Made by a program: the position numbers and the translations under genes. Source: an uncultured Acidimicrobiales bacterium (lineage in GTDB: Bacteria; Actinomycetota; Acidimicrobiia; Acidimicrobiales; SZUA-35). From it: 64,000 bases of DNA. The notes below the pieces were generated by a model. The model was given only the letters and a program-made list of their open reading frames with translations. It searched no databases and had not been told where the DNA came from. How positions within the stretch are numbered: position 1 is the stretch's first letter; the number at the start of each line of letters is the position of its first letter. Positions 47,378-55,175 of this stretch are shown here, piece after piece. Location: positions 1-64,000 of the forward strand of contig CALAJQ010000026.1 in assembly GCA_937922785.1 (NCBI GenBank), written 5' to 3'.

Positions 47378-48490
47378 TTAGCTACCCACCTTGTCCATGA
47401 GGTCTACAAACGAGCCAAACAGGTATGCGCTGTCGTGCGGTCCTGGACTGGCTTCAGGGTGATGTTGGACGCTGAATGCCGGAATGTCATTGAGGATCAT
47501 CCCTTCGCAGACTCCGTCATTCAGGTTGATATGTGAGACTTCAGCGACGCCCGAGATTGAGTCCGCAACTACCGCGAAGTTGTGATTCTGGCTGGTGATC
47601 TCAACCTTGCCGGTAGCAAGGTTACGAACCGGATGGTTGGCCCCGTGATGTCCGAAAGGAAGCTTCTCGATTTCACCACCGATTGCCAGCGAGAGAAGCT
47701 GATGCCCTAGGCAAATGCCAAAGATAGGCACTTCGCCCAGGAGCTTCTTAATGTTCTCAATTGCTGGTTGGGCCATGTTCGGGTCGCCTGGGCCGTTTGA
47801 CAAGAAGACGCCGTCTGGACTCATTGCCAGGATCTCATCGGCGCTTGTGTAAGCCGGAACCACTTCAACAGTGGCATGGGTTGAAAGCATGTGTCCGATG
47901 TTGGTCTTCATGCCAAAGTCCATGGCAACCACTCGCTTGGGCCCGCCGGCAATGACGTATGGCTCTGGAGTGGTTACTTGAGAAACCAGATCCACGCCAT
48001 CGGTGCCGGGTTCGGCCTTTGCCGCAGCGGTCAATGCTGCCATGTCGAGAGCACCAGGACCATCGGTAGGGCCAAATGCGCCAGGAATAGCGCCTGAATC
48101 GCGGATCAGTCTGGTGAGACGGCGCGTATCAATGCCACCGATTGCCGGTAACTGGTGGTCAGTTAGGAACTTCTGAAGAGGCGTCTCAGAACGCCAACTT
48201 GAAGCTCGACGGGCCATGTCGCGAACGATGACTCCCCTGGCGAAGACTCCCCTACTTTCATTGTCATCGGGGTTTGTGCCGTAGTTGCCGATGTGGGGAT
48301 AGGTAAAGGTGATTATCTGGCCTGCATAGGAAGGGTCGGTGATGATTTCCTGGTAGCCGCTGTGGGCGGTGTTGAACACAACTTCGCCGGTTGCAACGGG
48401 AGCAGTTTGGGAACCGCCCGTGCCCATGCTTTCGCCCTCGAACACCGACCCATCGGCCAGTACTAGTGCTGCTGGAGTTGGCCCGTTCAT
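47378..48490 (-). CDS. carA: Carbamoyl-phosphate synthase small subunit
   Basis: 370 residues. Glutaminase: the nucleophile cysteine is in FGICLGHQLL (about 249-258), and the His/Glu pair is in VQHHPEASPGPHD. The N-terminal carA domain is intact (VVFNTAHSGYQEIITDPSYAGQ). ATG with AGGAG 7 bases upstream, 49 bp after pyrC. Confidence 0.96.
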   Translation of the reverse strand: MNGPTPAALVLADGSVFEGESMGTGGSQTAPVATGEVVFNTAHSGYQEIITDPSYAGQIITFTYPHIGNYGTNPDDNESRGVFARGVIVRDMARRASSWRSETPLQKFLTDHQLPAIGGIDTRRLTRLIRDSGAIPGAFGPTDGPGALDMAALTAAAKAEPGTDGVDLVSQVTTPEPYVIAGGPKRVVAMDFGMKTNIGHMLSTHATVEVVPAYTSADEILAMSPDGVFLSNGPGDPNMAQPAIENIKKLLGEVPIFGICLGHQLLSLAIGGEIEKLPFGHHGANHPVRNLATGKVEITSQNHNFAVVADSISGVAEVSHINLNDGVCEGMILNDIPAFSVQHHPEASPGPHDSAYLFGSFVDLMDKVGS

Positions 48491-48539
48491 TGGATTGCTC
48501 CTACTTCTGATGATGTTGGTGTTGAAGAGTTGTCTGTTG

Positions 48540-49859
48540 TCATTGGTTTGTGGCCTGCAGAGTTTTCGAATTCTTGTTTGTTAGCTGCCCGTTGAACACC
48601 GTGTGGGTTACCCGGCCAGTCAACTCGCGTTGGTCAAAGATCGTGTTGGCCGAGCGGGAAACACTCTGGGTTGTATCGACGGTCCACTGCTTGTTGGGGT
48701 CAATCACACAGAGGTTGGCCTTAGCCCCTATTGCGATCGGGCCGCCATGACGGGGGAACACACGAGCCAGTTTCGCTGGCCCCCAAGACATGAGCGCCAG
48801 GATCTCCGCCAGTGGCAAGTCCAGTTCGCTCATTGCCACTGCTAAGGCTGTTTCGAGCCCAATCGAACCTGAAGAGGCTGTATCGAATGGCAGTTCTTTT
48901 ACGTCACGGCTGTGAGGTGAGTGGTCTGAAACAATGGCATCTACTGATCCGTCGGTCAAAGCAGTTTTTAGCGCTGCGATGTCGCCCGTTGTCCGCAACG
49001 GAGGGTCAACCCGGAAGTTCGGGTTGAAGCCGACACAGTCGGCGTCAGTGAAGGTGAAGTGATGAGGTGTGACCGAAGCAGTCACTTGGACGCCACCGGC
49101 CTTGGCTGCTTTAACCATCGCAAACGAGCCAGCGGTGGTGAGCTTCTGAAAGTGGACGCCCACACCAGTAAGCCGAGCCAACGCAACATCTCTCATGACT
49201 TGGATCTCCTCGGCCTCGGCTGGCTTGCCGCCTAAGCCGAGCTTGGTGGAGTAGGTGCCTTCATGCATCACTCCGCCTTCGCCTAACGCTGCGACCTCCG
49301 GATGCTGACCGATGATTAGTGAGTGGCCATCGGGCGCATCAATGCTGCCCAGATATTCAAGGGCCCGACGCATAAAGCGAGGGTCTTGCACACCGGGAGC
49401 GTTGTCGGTGAAGATCGTGACCCCAAGTTCCACCATCTCCGCAATTGGAGCTAGAACCTTGCCTTGCTGGCCGATGCTTAAAGCTCCTGCCGGAATGATT
49501 TCACAAGCTGCGCTCTGGGCTAACGCCAACAGATCACTGATACTGGCGGCGTTGTCCGCACATGGGTCGGTGTCAGGCATCGCAACGATTGCCGTGTACC
49601 CGCCGGCGGCTGCCGATGCTGATGCTGAAGCAACCGTCTCTGCCTCTTCGTTGCCGGGCTGGCGAATGTGGGTGTGCATATCAACGAGGCCTGGAGCCAC
49701 GATGCAGCCGCTGACATCAATCGTTTCGTCAATGTCAGTTGACTTAATGCTGGTTCCAACTTCAACAATTTCACCAGAAACCGAGTCGATGACCACTTCG
49801 GCGGTGCGCTGCCCGTCGATATCGATAATGTCTCCGCCGCTAAAGAGAGTCTTGGTCAT
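48540..49859 (-). CDS. pyrC: Dihydroorotase-like protein (class I), one metal ligand changed
   Basis: 439 residues. Amidohydrolase that closes carbamoyl-aspartate to dihydroorotate. Seen: DMHTHIRQPG (HxH pair), FTDNAPG, IIGQHPE and VSDHSPH. However, the segment that normally reads HxCHxST reads VHFQKLTT: the metal-ligand His is Lys (codon AAG). This may weaken or shift metal binding. The start overlaps the pyrB stop as ATGA. Position in the operon still supports pyrC. Confidence 0.88.
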   Translation of the reverse strand: MTKTLFSGGDIIDIDGQRTAEVVIDSVSGEIVEVGTSIKSTDIDETIDVSGCIVAPGLVDMHTHIRQPGNEEAETVASASASAAAGGYTAIVAMPDTDPCADNAASISDLLALAQSAACEIIPAGALSIGQQGKVLAPIAEMVELGVTIFTDNAPGVQDPRFMRRALEYLGSIDAPDGHSLIIGQHPEVAALGEGGVMHEGTYSTKLGLGGKPAEAEEIQVMRDVALARLTGVGVHFQKLTTAGSFAMVKAAKAGGVQVTASVTPHHFTFTDADCVGFNPNFRVDPPLRTTGDIAALKTALTDGSVDAIVSDHSPHSRDVKELPFDTASSGSIGLETALAVAMSELDLPLAEILALMSWGPAKLARVFPRHGGPIAIGAKANLCVIDPNKQWTVDTTQSVSRSANTIFDQRELTGRVTHTVFNGQLTNKNSKTLQATNQ

Positions 49860-50848
49860 TGGTCGGCCCTTTCCGAGTCTGGGTTCGCTGGGTTCGGGTC
49901 TGGGTTGGCTGAGTCAGGGTCGGCTGGATCAGGGTCGAAAGATCCAGGTCCGAGCACGTTGAACAGAACTGCCATGCGCACTGCTACTCCGTTGCCAACT
50001 TGTTCGAGAACTGTTGAGCGAGGGTCATCGGCAACTGCAGCGTCAATCTCGATACCGCGATTCATTGGCCCGGGGTGCATGATTAGCGCATTGGACGACA
50101 AGCGTTTCGCCCTTTCGCCAGTGAGGCCATAACCCGCTCGGTACTCACGAGCCGACGGGAACAACGCCTCGTCCTGACGTTCTGCTTGGATACGCAACAG
50201 GGACAACACGTCGATGTCGGCAATGACTGAATCCAGAGACTGAGCAACCTTTACCGGTAGTTCCTCAACTCGGGCTGGCAGCAAAGTTCGAGGGGCTACT
50301 AGCAAGACTTCAGCACCCAGCTTTGTGAAGGCCTCAATGTTTGAGCGTGCTACCCGAGAGTGCTTGATATCTCCCACGATTGCCACCGTCTTACCTTCCA
50401 GAGATCCAAAGTGGGATCGGATTGTGTAGGCATCGAGCAGCGCCTGCGTCGGGTGTTGGTGCCAGCCGTCGCCGGCGTTCACGACGCTGGCGTCTGTCCA
50501 CTGGGTGATCTGCGCCGGCACTCCCGAACTTCGGTGACGGACGACCATTGCATCTACGCCCATAGCTGAGATGGTTTGGATCGTGTCTCTGATCGACTCG
50601 CCCTTTGACAGCGAAGAGGACGAACTAGAGAAGGTGACAACATCGGCCGATAAGCGTTTAGCCGCCATGTCGAAACTGGTTCGGGTTCGGGTCGAGTCTT
50701 CAAAGAAGGCCAGGACAACTGTCTTGTTTCTTAGCGCCGGAACCTTGGGTACCTTGCGGGCCAAAACTTCTTTGAAGTTGTCGGTGAGGTCTAGCAACTC
50801 TTCGAGCTCACCTCGACTGGTGTCAGCAATTGAGAGAAGGTGCTTCAC
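49856..50848 (-). CDS. pyrB: Aspartate carbamoyltransferase with a DP/NP-rich tail
   Basis: 330 residues. The carbamoyl-phosphate loop FEDSTRTRTSFD (about 50-61), the HRSSGVP region, GDGWHQHPTQALLD (about 126-139) and MHPGPMNRGIE (about 271-281) are intact. The final ~25 residues are a repetitive Asp-Pro/Asn-Pro tail, encoded by imperfect short repeats at about 49862-49935 and absent from the core family. The start overlaps the pyrR stop as ATGA. Confidence 0.95.
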   Translation of the reverse strand: MKHLLSIADTSRGELEELLDLTDNFKEVLARKVPKVPALRNKTVVLAFFEDSTRTRTSFDMAAKRLSADVVTFSSSSSSLSKGESIRDTIQTISAMGVDAMVVRHRSSGVPAQITQWTDASVVNAGDGWHQHPTQALLDAYTIRSHFGSLEGKTVAIVGDIKHSRVARSNIEAFTKLGAEVLLVAPRTLLPARVEELPVKVAQSLDSVIADIDVLSLLRIQAERQDEALFPSAREYRAGYGLTGERAKRLSSNALIMHPGPMNRGIEIDAAVADDPRSTVLEQVGNGVAVRMAVLFNVLGPGSFDPDPADPDSANPDPNPANPDSERADQ

Positions 50849-51411
50849 TTGACCATGTCTCCAAGCTCGACGCCACTGATCTGGGCGTTAACTACTTCGG
50901 CTCGCCTGGTCGGGAGGTTTTTGCCAACAAAGTCGGGACGAATTGGGAGCTCTCTGTGCCCGCGATCCACCATCACGGCCAGCTGCACACAACGAGGTCG
51001 ACCTTGGTCAATTAGTGCGTCTAACGCGGCCCGGATAGTGCGACCGGTGAAGAGCACATCATCCACCAGCACCACGATCTTGCGCTCGATATCGAACGGT
51101 ACCTCCGTGACTGCTTCTGGGAGAACTGGGCGAAGGCTAATGTCGTCCCGGTAGAAGGCAACGTCAAGCTTGCCTACAGGAACGTCAGTGACTTCTATTT
51201 CTCCGAGCGCCCGCGCGATCGCGTCTGCGAAAGCTACTCCCCCGGTTTGAAGACCCAGTATGCAAACATCGGCAAGACCTTCGTTGCGTTCGAGAATCTC
51301 ATGAGCCATCCGTTTGACTGCCCGCTGAACACCGTCGGCGTCCATGACTTGGGTCCGGGCAACAAAAACGCCCCCAAATGGGGGCGTGCGTCGTCGTTCG
51401 CGCTCTGCCAA
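50845..51411 (-). CDS. pyrR: PyrR bifunctional pyrimidine regulator / uracil phosphoribosyltransferase
   Basis: 188 residues. RNA-binding regulator that senses UMP/UTP and PRPP. The PRPP loop is VVLVDDVLFTGRTIRAALDAL (from about 111), preceded by YRDDIS, and DRGHRELPIRPDFVGKN follows. TTG at 51411 has a perfect AGGAGG 7 bases upstream. ATG at 51345 would remove the first beta strand (FVARTQV). If TTG is used, codons 8-17 contain a complete intrinsic terminator. PyrR and its own binding site lie at the head of the pyr operon. Confidence 0.92.
   Translation of the reverse strand: MAERERRRTPPFGGVFVARTQVMDADGVQRAVKRMAHEILERNEGLADVCILGLQTGGVAFADAIARALGEIEVTDVPVGKLDVAFYRDDISLRPVLPEAVTEVPFDIERKIVVLVDDVLFTGRTIRAALDALIDQGRPRCVQLAVMVDRGHRELPIRPDFVGKNLPTRRAEVVNAQISGVELGDMVK
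51361..51387 (-). terminator. Intrinsic terminator inside the pyrR 5' coding region (attenuator)
   Basis: Minus strand ACGCCCCC-ATTT-GGGGGCGT is a perfect 8-bp stem with a 4-base loop, followed at once by TTTTGTT. It lies 24 bases after the pyrR TTG and would end transcription before the pyr genes if allowed to fold. Confidence 0.8.
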
Positions 51412-51431
51412 TTAACTGCCTCCTGGTTCGT

Positions 51432-51451
51432 ATGAGCCTCACTGGACTCAT
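51432..51451 (-). promoter_or_regulatory. PyrR-binding RNA loop
   Basis: The transcript contains AGTCCAGTGAGGCT, a full match to the PyrR recognition consensus ARUCCNGNGAGGYU described for Bacillus, closed by an ATGAG/CTCAT stem. It ends 7 bases before the AGGAGG of pyrR (51419-51424). Bound PyrR could therefore affect both ribosome access and the downstream terminator. Confidence 0.85.
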
Positions 51452-51487
51452 TTCACGTACCGCGATTTACACTTCCGCGCTCCCTTA

Positions 51488-51516
51488 ATCGTATCTACGT
51501 CGAAGCGCAGTGGCAC
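51488..51516 (-). promoter_or_regulatory. Candidate pyr operon promoter
   Basis: -35 GTGCCA (51511-51516), 17-base spacer, -10 TACGAT (51488-51493). Each matches the consensus at four of six positions. Transcription would begin near 51481, about 30 bases before the PyrR loop. Confidence 0.4.
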
Positions 51517-51530
51517 ACGATTTTGGAGGC

Positions 51531-52910
51531 TTAGTTGGTCCCAGTTGAGTTTTTGAACTCTGTGCTGTCGCTGAAGTACAACATGACGTCGCCCTTGCTG
51601 ACCTGGCCGCTGTCCATCAGCCCAAGCCAGTAGCTTTGTCCATCATCATCGGGCGTGCGTTCAAGCACGTTCGCATAAACCAAATTCAAGAAATCGCTGT
51701 TTGTCAGCGGCCCGTAACGGTTGTTGAACTCCGGGCTCAAAGCAAAGCTGTCAGAAATTGTCTTGTAGCTAGACCCGGTTATCTGCACTCCGGCCCAGTA
51801 GTCGTGCCCGCCAAGGTCTGGATAGCGGAGGAAGTAGGCACAATAAAGGCGGTACACCGAAGCCCGGTTTGGGTCTCCAACTGAGTAAATCGGGTCTACG
51901 GGGGCCTGGCGGCAATTGCCTGACGACGGCGACGGGTTATCCCCGAGGATGGCAACGGTGTAGGTGTGGTTCTGGGCAACGCCGCCGACTCTGACTCCGG
52001 TGATAGTGACTGAGTATGTGGTGTCGACCTGAGGGTTGGTATCTACACCTTGAGGCTCGAACACAATTATGGGGAACGGAGCCGATCCGCAGAAGGAACA
52101 CGCTGGCGATTGGAAGGCGATTGGAGTGTTTAAGGCGGCGCCGTCGCGCGTAACCGTAACCTTTGCCCCTGACATGTCGGCGCCACGAAGACTAAATGAC
52201 CACCGGGGGAAGACAGTCTCGCCTGGCACGTAACCTCGAGGTGGCCAAGCCACAAACCCTGCGGCCTCTCGAACCTCGGGTTGTTCTCCGAAGACGTTGT
52301 TGAACACATAAAGCGAGTTAGAGGCTCGACCCGAGTTGCTTGGAATATCGCCAGTTCCCATGGTCTGGGTGGGAGGATGAAGAATCCAGTTCCGGTGGCC
52401 AACTTTGGTGTTGTTGGATCCAGCGTCAAACATGTAGCCATCGATTGCGTCAAGGCCCGATAGTCCTAGCGCAAGGTTCGACTTACCAGCCATGTCGGCG
52501 CCGGTATCTGTGTAACAGGCAAAGCTATTGTCCGGGGTGTGGCTAAGGCGACCGGTGCGGGCCATCATTAGAGCGGCCTCTTGAGCCTGGATCGACTTAG
52601 CGACATCCTCTGTAATGACCGCTGGAACACCGCCCATGGCGCGGTACCAGTTGATCCGCGAAATCATCGAGTCCCGAAAGGCCTGGTTCGTGGACCCGGC
52701 GTCGCAACCATCGTTTGAACCGGTCCAGCCCATCGAGGGTTCGGTCCGGTTGAACTCTGAGTTGTAGGAATTCACAACCGCATCACGGTTAGTGGTGTCG
52801 ATCACCGCTTGTGCGGCTGCAAATACGGGTTCGGACGCGACCGAAGGCAAGGTCGAGACGACTAGGAGGAAGGCAACTAGTGAGGCGGCGCGGCGGAATT
52901 GTTTAGCCAT
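51531..52910 (-). CDS. Secreted CAP-domain protein with DUF4214
   Basis: 459 residues. Signal peptide (about 1-32: KQFRR, hydrophobic core, cleavage near FAAA). A CAP/SCP-like region follows (about 60-230, with INWYRAMGGVPAV and VGHRNWILHPPTQTMGTGDI), then a beta-sandwich-like stretch with paired cysteines (CSFCG) and a C-terminal DUF4214 repeat region (FLRYPDLGGHDYWAG, NVLERTPDDDGQSYWLGL). Probably cell-surface; role unknown. The ATG at 52910 lies inside the last codons of nusB (8-base overlap). Confidence 0.85.
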   Translation of the reverse strand: MAKQFRRAASLVAFLLVVSTLPSVASEPVFAAAQAVIDTTNRDAVVNSYNSEFNRTEPSMGWTGSNDGCDAGSTNQAFRDSMISRINWYRAMGGVPAVITEDVAKSIQAQEAALMMARTGRLSHTPDNSFACYTDTGADMAGKSNLALGLSGLDAIDGYMFDAGSNNTKVGHRNWILHPPTQTMGTGDIPSNSGRASNSLYVFNNVFGEQPEVREAAGFVAWPPRGYVPGETVFPRWSFSLRGADMSGAKVTVTRDGAALNTPIAFQSPACSFCGSAPFPIIVFEPQGVDTNPQVDTTYSVTITGVRVGGVAQNHTYTVAILGDNPSPSSGNCRQAPVDPIYSVGDPNRASVYRLYCAYFLRYPDLGGHDYWAGVQITGSSYKTISDSFALSPEFNNRYGPLTNSDFLNLVYANVLERTPDDDGQSYWLGLMDSGQVSKGDVMLYFSDSTEFKNSTGTN

Positions 52911-53400
52911 CACTAACGTCATCGGCTGAAACGGTGTCAAAACTTGAATCTTCAGCCTTGTTGGAGCTGGATGTGTCAGCCGCGTGTGACGCTTTTATAA
53001 CTTCGGCAACAGAGCTGAGCACTCCGTTTACAAACCGACTGCTTTCAGCCGTTGAGTATCGACCAGCCATCGCTACAGCCTCGTTAAGCACCACGCCAAC
53101 TGGGATCTTGCCCTGGATCAACTCAGAGATGGCAAGCCTCATTATTACTTTGTCCATTGTGGCGATGCGGCTAATCGCCCATCCGCGCGAGTTCTCACTA
53201 ATCAGCTGTTCCGCCCGGGCCCTGTCGACTTCGGCGTTGACTAGCAGGTCAACTACGAACGGGTCAACGGTTGTTAGCTGGGAGTCAAGGACAGCATCGG
53301 CCGTTATCTTTCGAACTTCGGACTCATATGCCAGTTCGACAGCACGTTCTCGAGCCGCCCGGCGTGATCCGATTAGTCCAGGTATTTCTTCGTCGCTCAC
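52903..53400 (-). CDS. nusB: Transcription antitermination factor NusB
   Basis: 165 residues. All-helical RNA-binding protein acting with boxA and NusE in rRNA transcription. Conserved segments: SRRAARERAVELAYESEV at the start, VDLLVNAEVDRARAEQLI, and MRLAISELIQGKIPVGVVLNEAVAMAGRYS followed by FVNGVLSSV. The GTG start overlaps the efp stop (GTGA). An acidic, Ser/Asp-rich tail of about 25 residues follows the core. A boxA candidate is at 584-596. Confidence 0.94.
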   Translation of the reverse strand: MSDEEIPGLIGSRRAARERAVELAYESEVRKITADAVLDSQLTTVDPFVVDLLVNAEVDRARAEQLISENSRGWAISRIATMDKVIMRLAISELIQGKIPVGVVLNEAVAMAGRYSTAESSRFVNGVLSSVAEVIKASHAADTSSSNKAEDSSFDTVSADDVSDG

Positions 53401-53960
53401 GCCCGAGTGAGGTATTCGCCGGTTCGAGTATCGACCTTGATCTTTGACCCCTGCTCCACAAACAGAGGGACCTGAACCACAAGGCCGGTCTCCAAAGTCG
53501 CTGGTTTGCGGGCGCCAGAAACACGATCACCCTGAACGCCTGGCTCGGTCTCGGTGATCGTCAACTCCACCGAGGCCGGAAGATCCACACCGACGATCTC
53601 GGTTCCGTACAGCTGCAGCGCAATGACAGCGCCTTCTGTGATGTAGTTGCCAGCGTCACCCATAGAGCCTGGGCTGACGGTCTGCTGGTCATAGGTTTCG
53701 TTGTCCATAACAACAAACCCGTCACCATCTTTGTACAGGTACTGCTGATCGCGCTTCTCGATGAAGGCTCGCTCCATCTTTTCGCCAGCCCGGAAAGTGC
53801 GGTCAACAACAGCGCCAGTGCGCATGTTTCTTAAGGTTGTGCGCACAAAGGCGCCGCCCTTGCCTGGCTTGACGTGCTGGAATTCTTGGATCTGGAACAA
53901 CCCTTCGCTGACATCGATTGCCATGCCGTTCTTGAAGTCCGAAGTGTTGATTGAGGCCAT
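53397..53960 (-). CDS. efp: Translation elongation factor P
   Basis: 187 residues. Relieves ribosome stalling at polyproline. Three beta domains. The tip loop is VKPGKGGAF, with the lysine that other bacteria modify or use bare. The end ...GSKIKVDTRTGEYLTRA is typical. The ATG at 53960 matches the family; the frame to 53987 adds nine residues across the promoter. Confidence 0.95.
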   Translation of the reverse strand: MASINTSDFKNGMAIDVSEGLFQIQEFQHVKPGKGGAFVRTTLRNMRTGAVVDRTFRAGEKMERAFIEKRDQQYLYKDGDGFVVMDNETYDQQTVSPGSMGDAGNYITEGAVIALQLYGTEIVGVDLPASVELTITETEPGVQGDRVSGARKPATLETGLVVQVPLFVEQGSKIKVDTRTGEYLTRA

Positions 53961-53966
53961 CAGGCA

Positions 53967-53994
53967 ACTGTATTGGTTTATCCCCAAACTCCAA
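53967..53994 (-). promoter_or_regulatory. efp-nusB promoter
   Basis: -35 TTGGAG (53989-53994), 16-base spacer, -10 TACAGT (53967-53972), 6 bases to the ATG. Leaderless. Confidence 0.5.
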
Positions 53995-54004
53995 GTGTGT
54001 GCGG

Positions 54005-54056
54005 CTAGAAACCACTCTGTCTAGAACCACCCTGTCTAGAACCACTCGGTCTAGAA
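54005..54056. repeat. 15-16 bp tandem repeats copying the pepP stop region
   Basis: Units begin at 54005, 54021, 54036 and, partly, 54051, each starting CTAGAA (TTCTAG on the minus strand). The last contains the pepP TAG stop. Downstream of the gene the stop is thus repeated three more times, with GTGG-containing spacers. Confidence 0.85.
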
Positions 54057-55175
54057 GACTGGAACAAGTCCCTTTGGCGCGTGGGTCAGCTTCCTGCAGC
54101 CCGTTTCGGTAACTAGTACGCAGTCTTCAACTCGCACGCCGCCGATCTCGGGCGGGTAAGCGCCTGGTTCCACAGTTACGACGAGTCCGGCCTTTAGGTT
54201 GCCTTTGGATCGGCTGAACAGAATTGGTTGCTCGTGAATCTCGAGACCGAGGCTGTGTCCAGTTCCGTGCACAAAGTGATCCCCCAAGCCAGCCTTGTCC
54301 AACACCGATCGGCACGCCGAATCAATACTGGCTTCAGGCACTCCGGCGCGAACTGCATCGACTCCCGCCTGCTGGGACTCTAGAACGGCCGAATACAGCT
54401 GGGCCTGGGCCTGTGTCGGTTCACCGGCTCCGGCCAGGATTGTTCGAGTCATGTCTGATCCGTAGCCGCCAATCTTGGCCCCAAAGTCAATCACTACTAG
54501 ATCACCCTCGGCAATAACTCGAGGTCCGGGCCTGGCATGGGGAAGAGAGCTGTTTGGGCCCGATGCAACGATTGTGCTGAAGCTCGGCTCTTCAGATCCC
54601 AAGTCGGCCATGGCCGCTTCAAGCTTCTTGGCAAACTCGGTTTCGGTTATTTCATTCGGTGACGCCAGCAGCGGATACGTCCGGGCGAAAGCCTCATCCG
54701 CGATGGCTGCGGCCTGCTCGAGGCATGCAAGCTCATAACTATCTTTCACTTGACGCAGGTCTTCAACGAGCGAAACCAATGGCACTAACTCGGTGCTGGG
54801 AAATAGCCGAGCAATCTCTGTTTGGCGGAGCCAGGTAACGTTTCCCGCTTCAAGAGCGATCCGTTTGGAACCTTCAAGCAGGCTCAAAATGTCGGGGTCT
54901 GGCCCGGCGGAGGCTATTCGAAGCTCGGTCTCGGATCTGGCCGCTTCCATTTCCCGAGCACCTTGAATCTGGTATCTGCCATCGGTGATTAAAACATCGT
55001 GTGTAGGAGTAATGACCACGGTTGCGTTCGAGCCGGTGAATCCCGTCAACCAGCGAACGTTCACAAGTGAAGTAACTACCAGCCCTTCACATTCTTGATC
55101 TACAAGCTCTGAACGAACACGATCTATACGATCTTTAGTGTTCACGTTCTCAGCAATCGAAGCAGACTCGCTCAT
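54051..55175 (-). CDS. pepP: Xaa-Pro aminopeptidase (M24B)
   Basis: 374 residues. Removes N-terminal residues next to proline. The N-terminal creatinase-like domain (about 15-140) is followed by the pita-bread domain with metal ligands in VIDFGAKIGGYGSDMTRT, the HGTGHSLGLEIHE histidine, TVEPGAYP and VRVEDCVLV. The start overlaps the aroB stop as ATGA. Together with efp, both proteins deal with proline, as in the common pepP-efp pairing. Confidence 0.92.
   Translation of the reverse strand: MSESASIAENVNTKDRIDRVRSELVDQECEGLVVTSLVNVRWLTGFTGSNATVVITPTHDVLITDGRYQIQGAREMEAARSETELRIASAGPDPDILSLLEGSKRIALEAGNVTWLRQTEIARLFPSTELVPLVSLVEDLRQVKDSYELACLEQAAAIADEAFARTYPLLASPNEITETEFAKKLEAAMADLGSEEPSFSTIVASGPNSSLPHARPGPRVIAEGDLVVIDFGAKIGGYGSDMTRTILAGAGEPTQAQAQLYSAVLESQQAGVDAVRAGVPEASIDSACRSVLDKAGLGDHFVHGTGHSLGLEIHEQPILFSRSKGNLKAGLVVTVEPGAYPPEIGGVRVEDCVLVTETGCRKLTHAPKGLVPVF

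Noticed and set aside
51345-51347. pyrR starting at ATG 51345 with the terminator in a plain untranslated leader
   Set aside because: Less likely, because no ribosome site precedes it and the first PyrR strand would be lost; kept as the main alternative.
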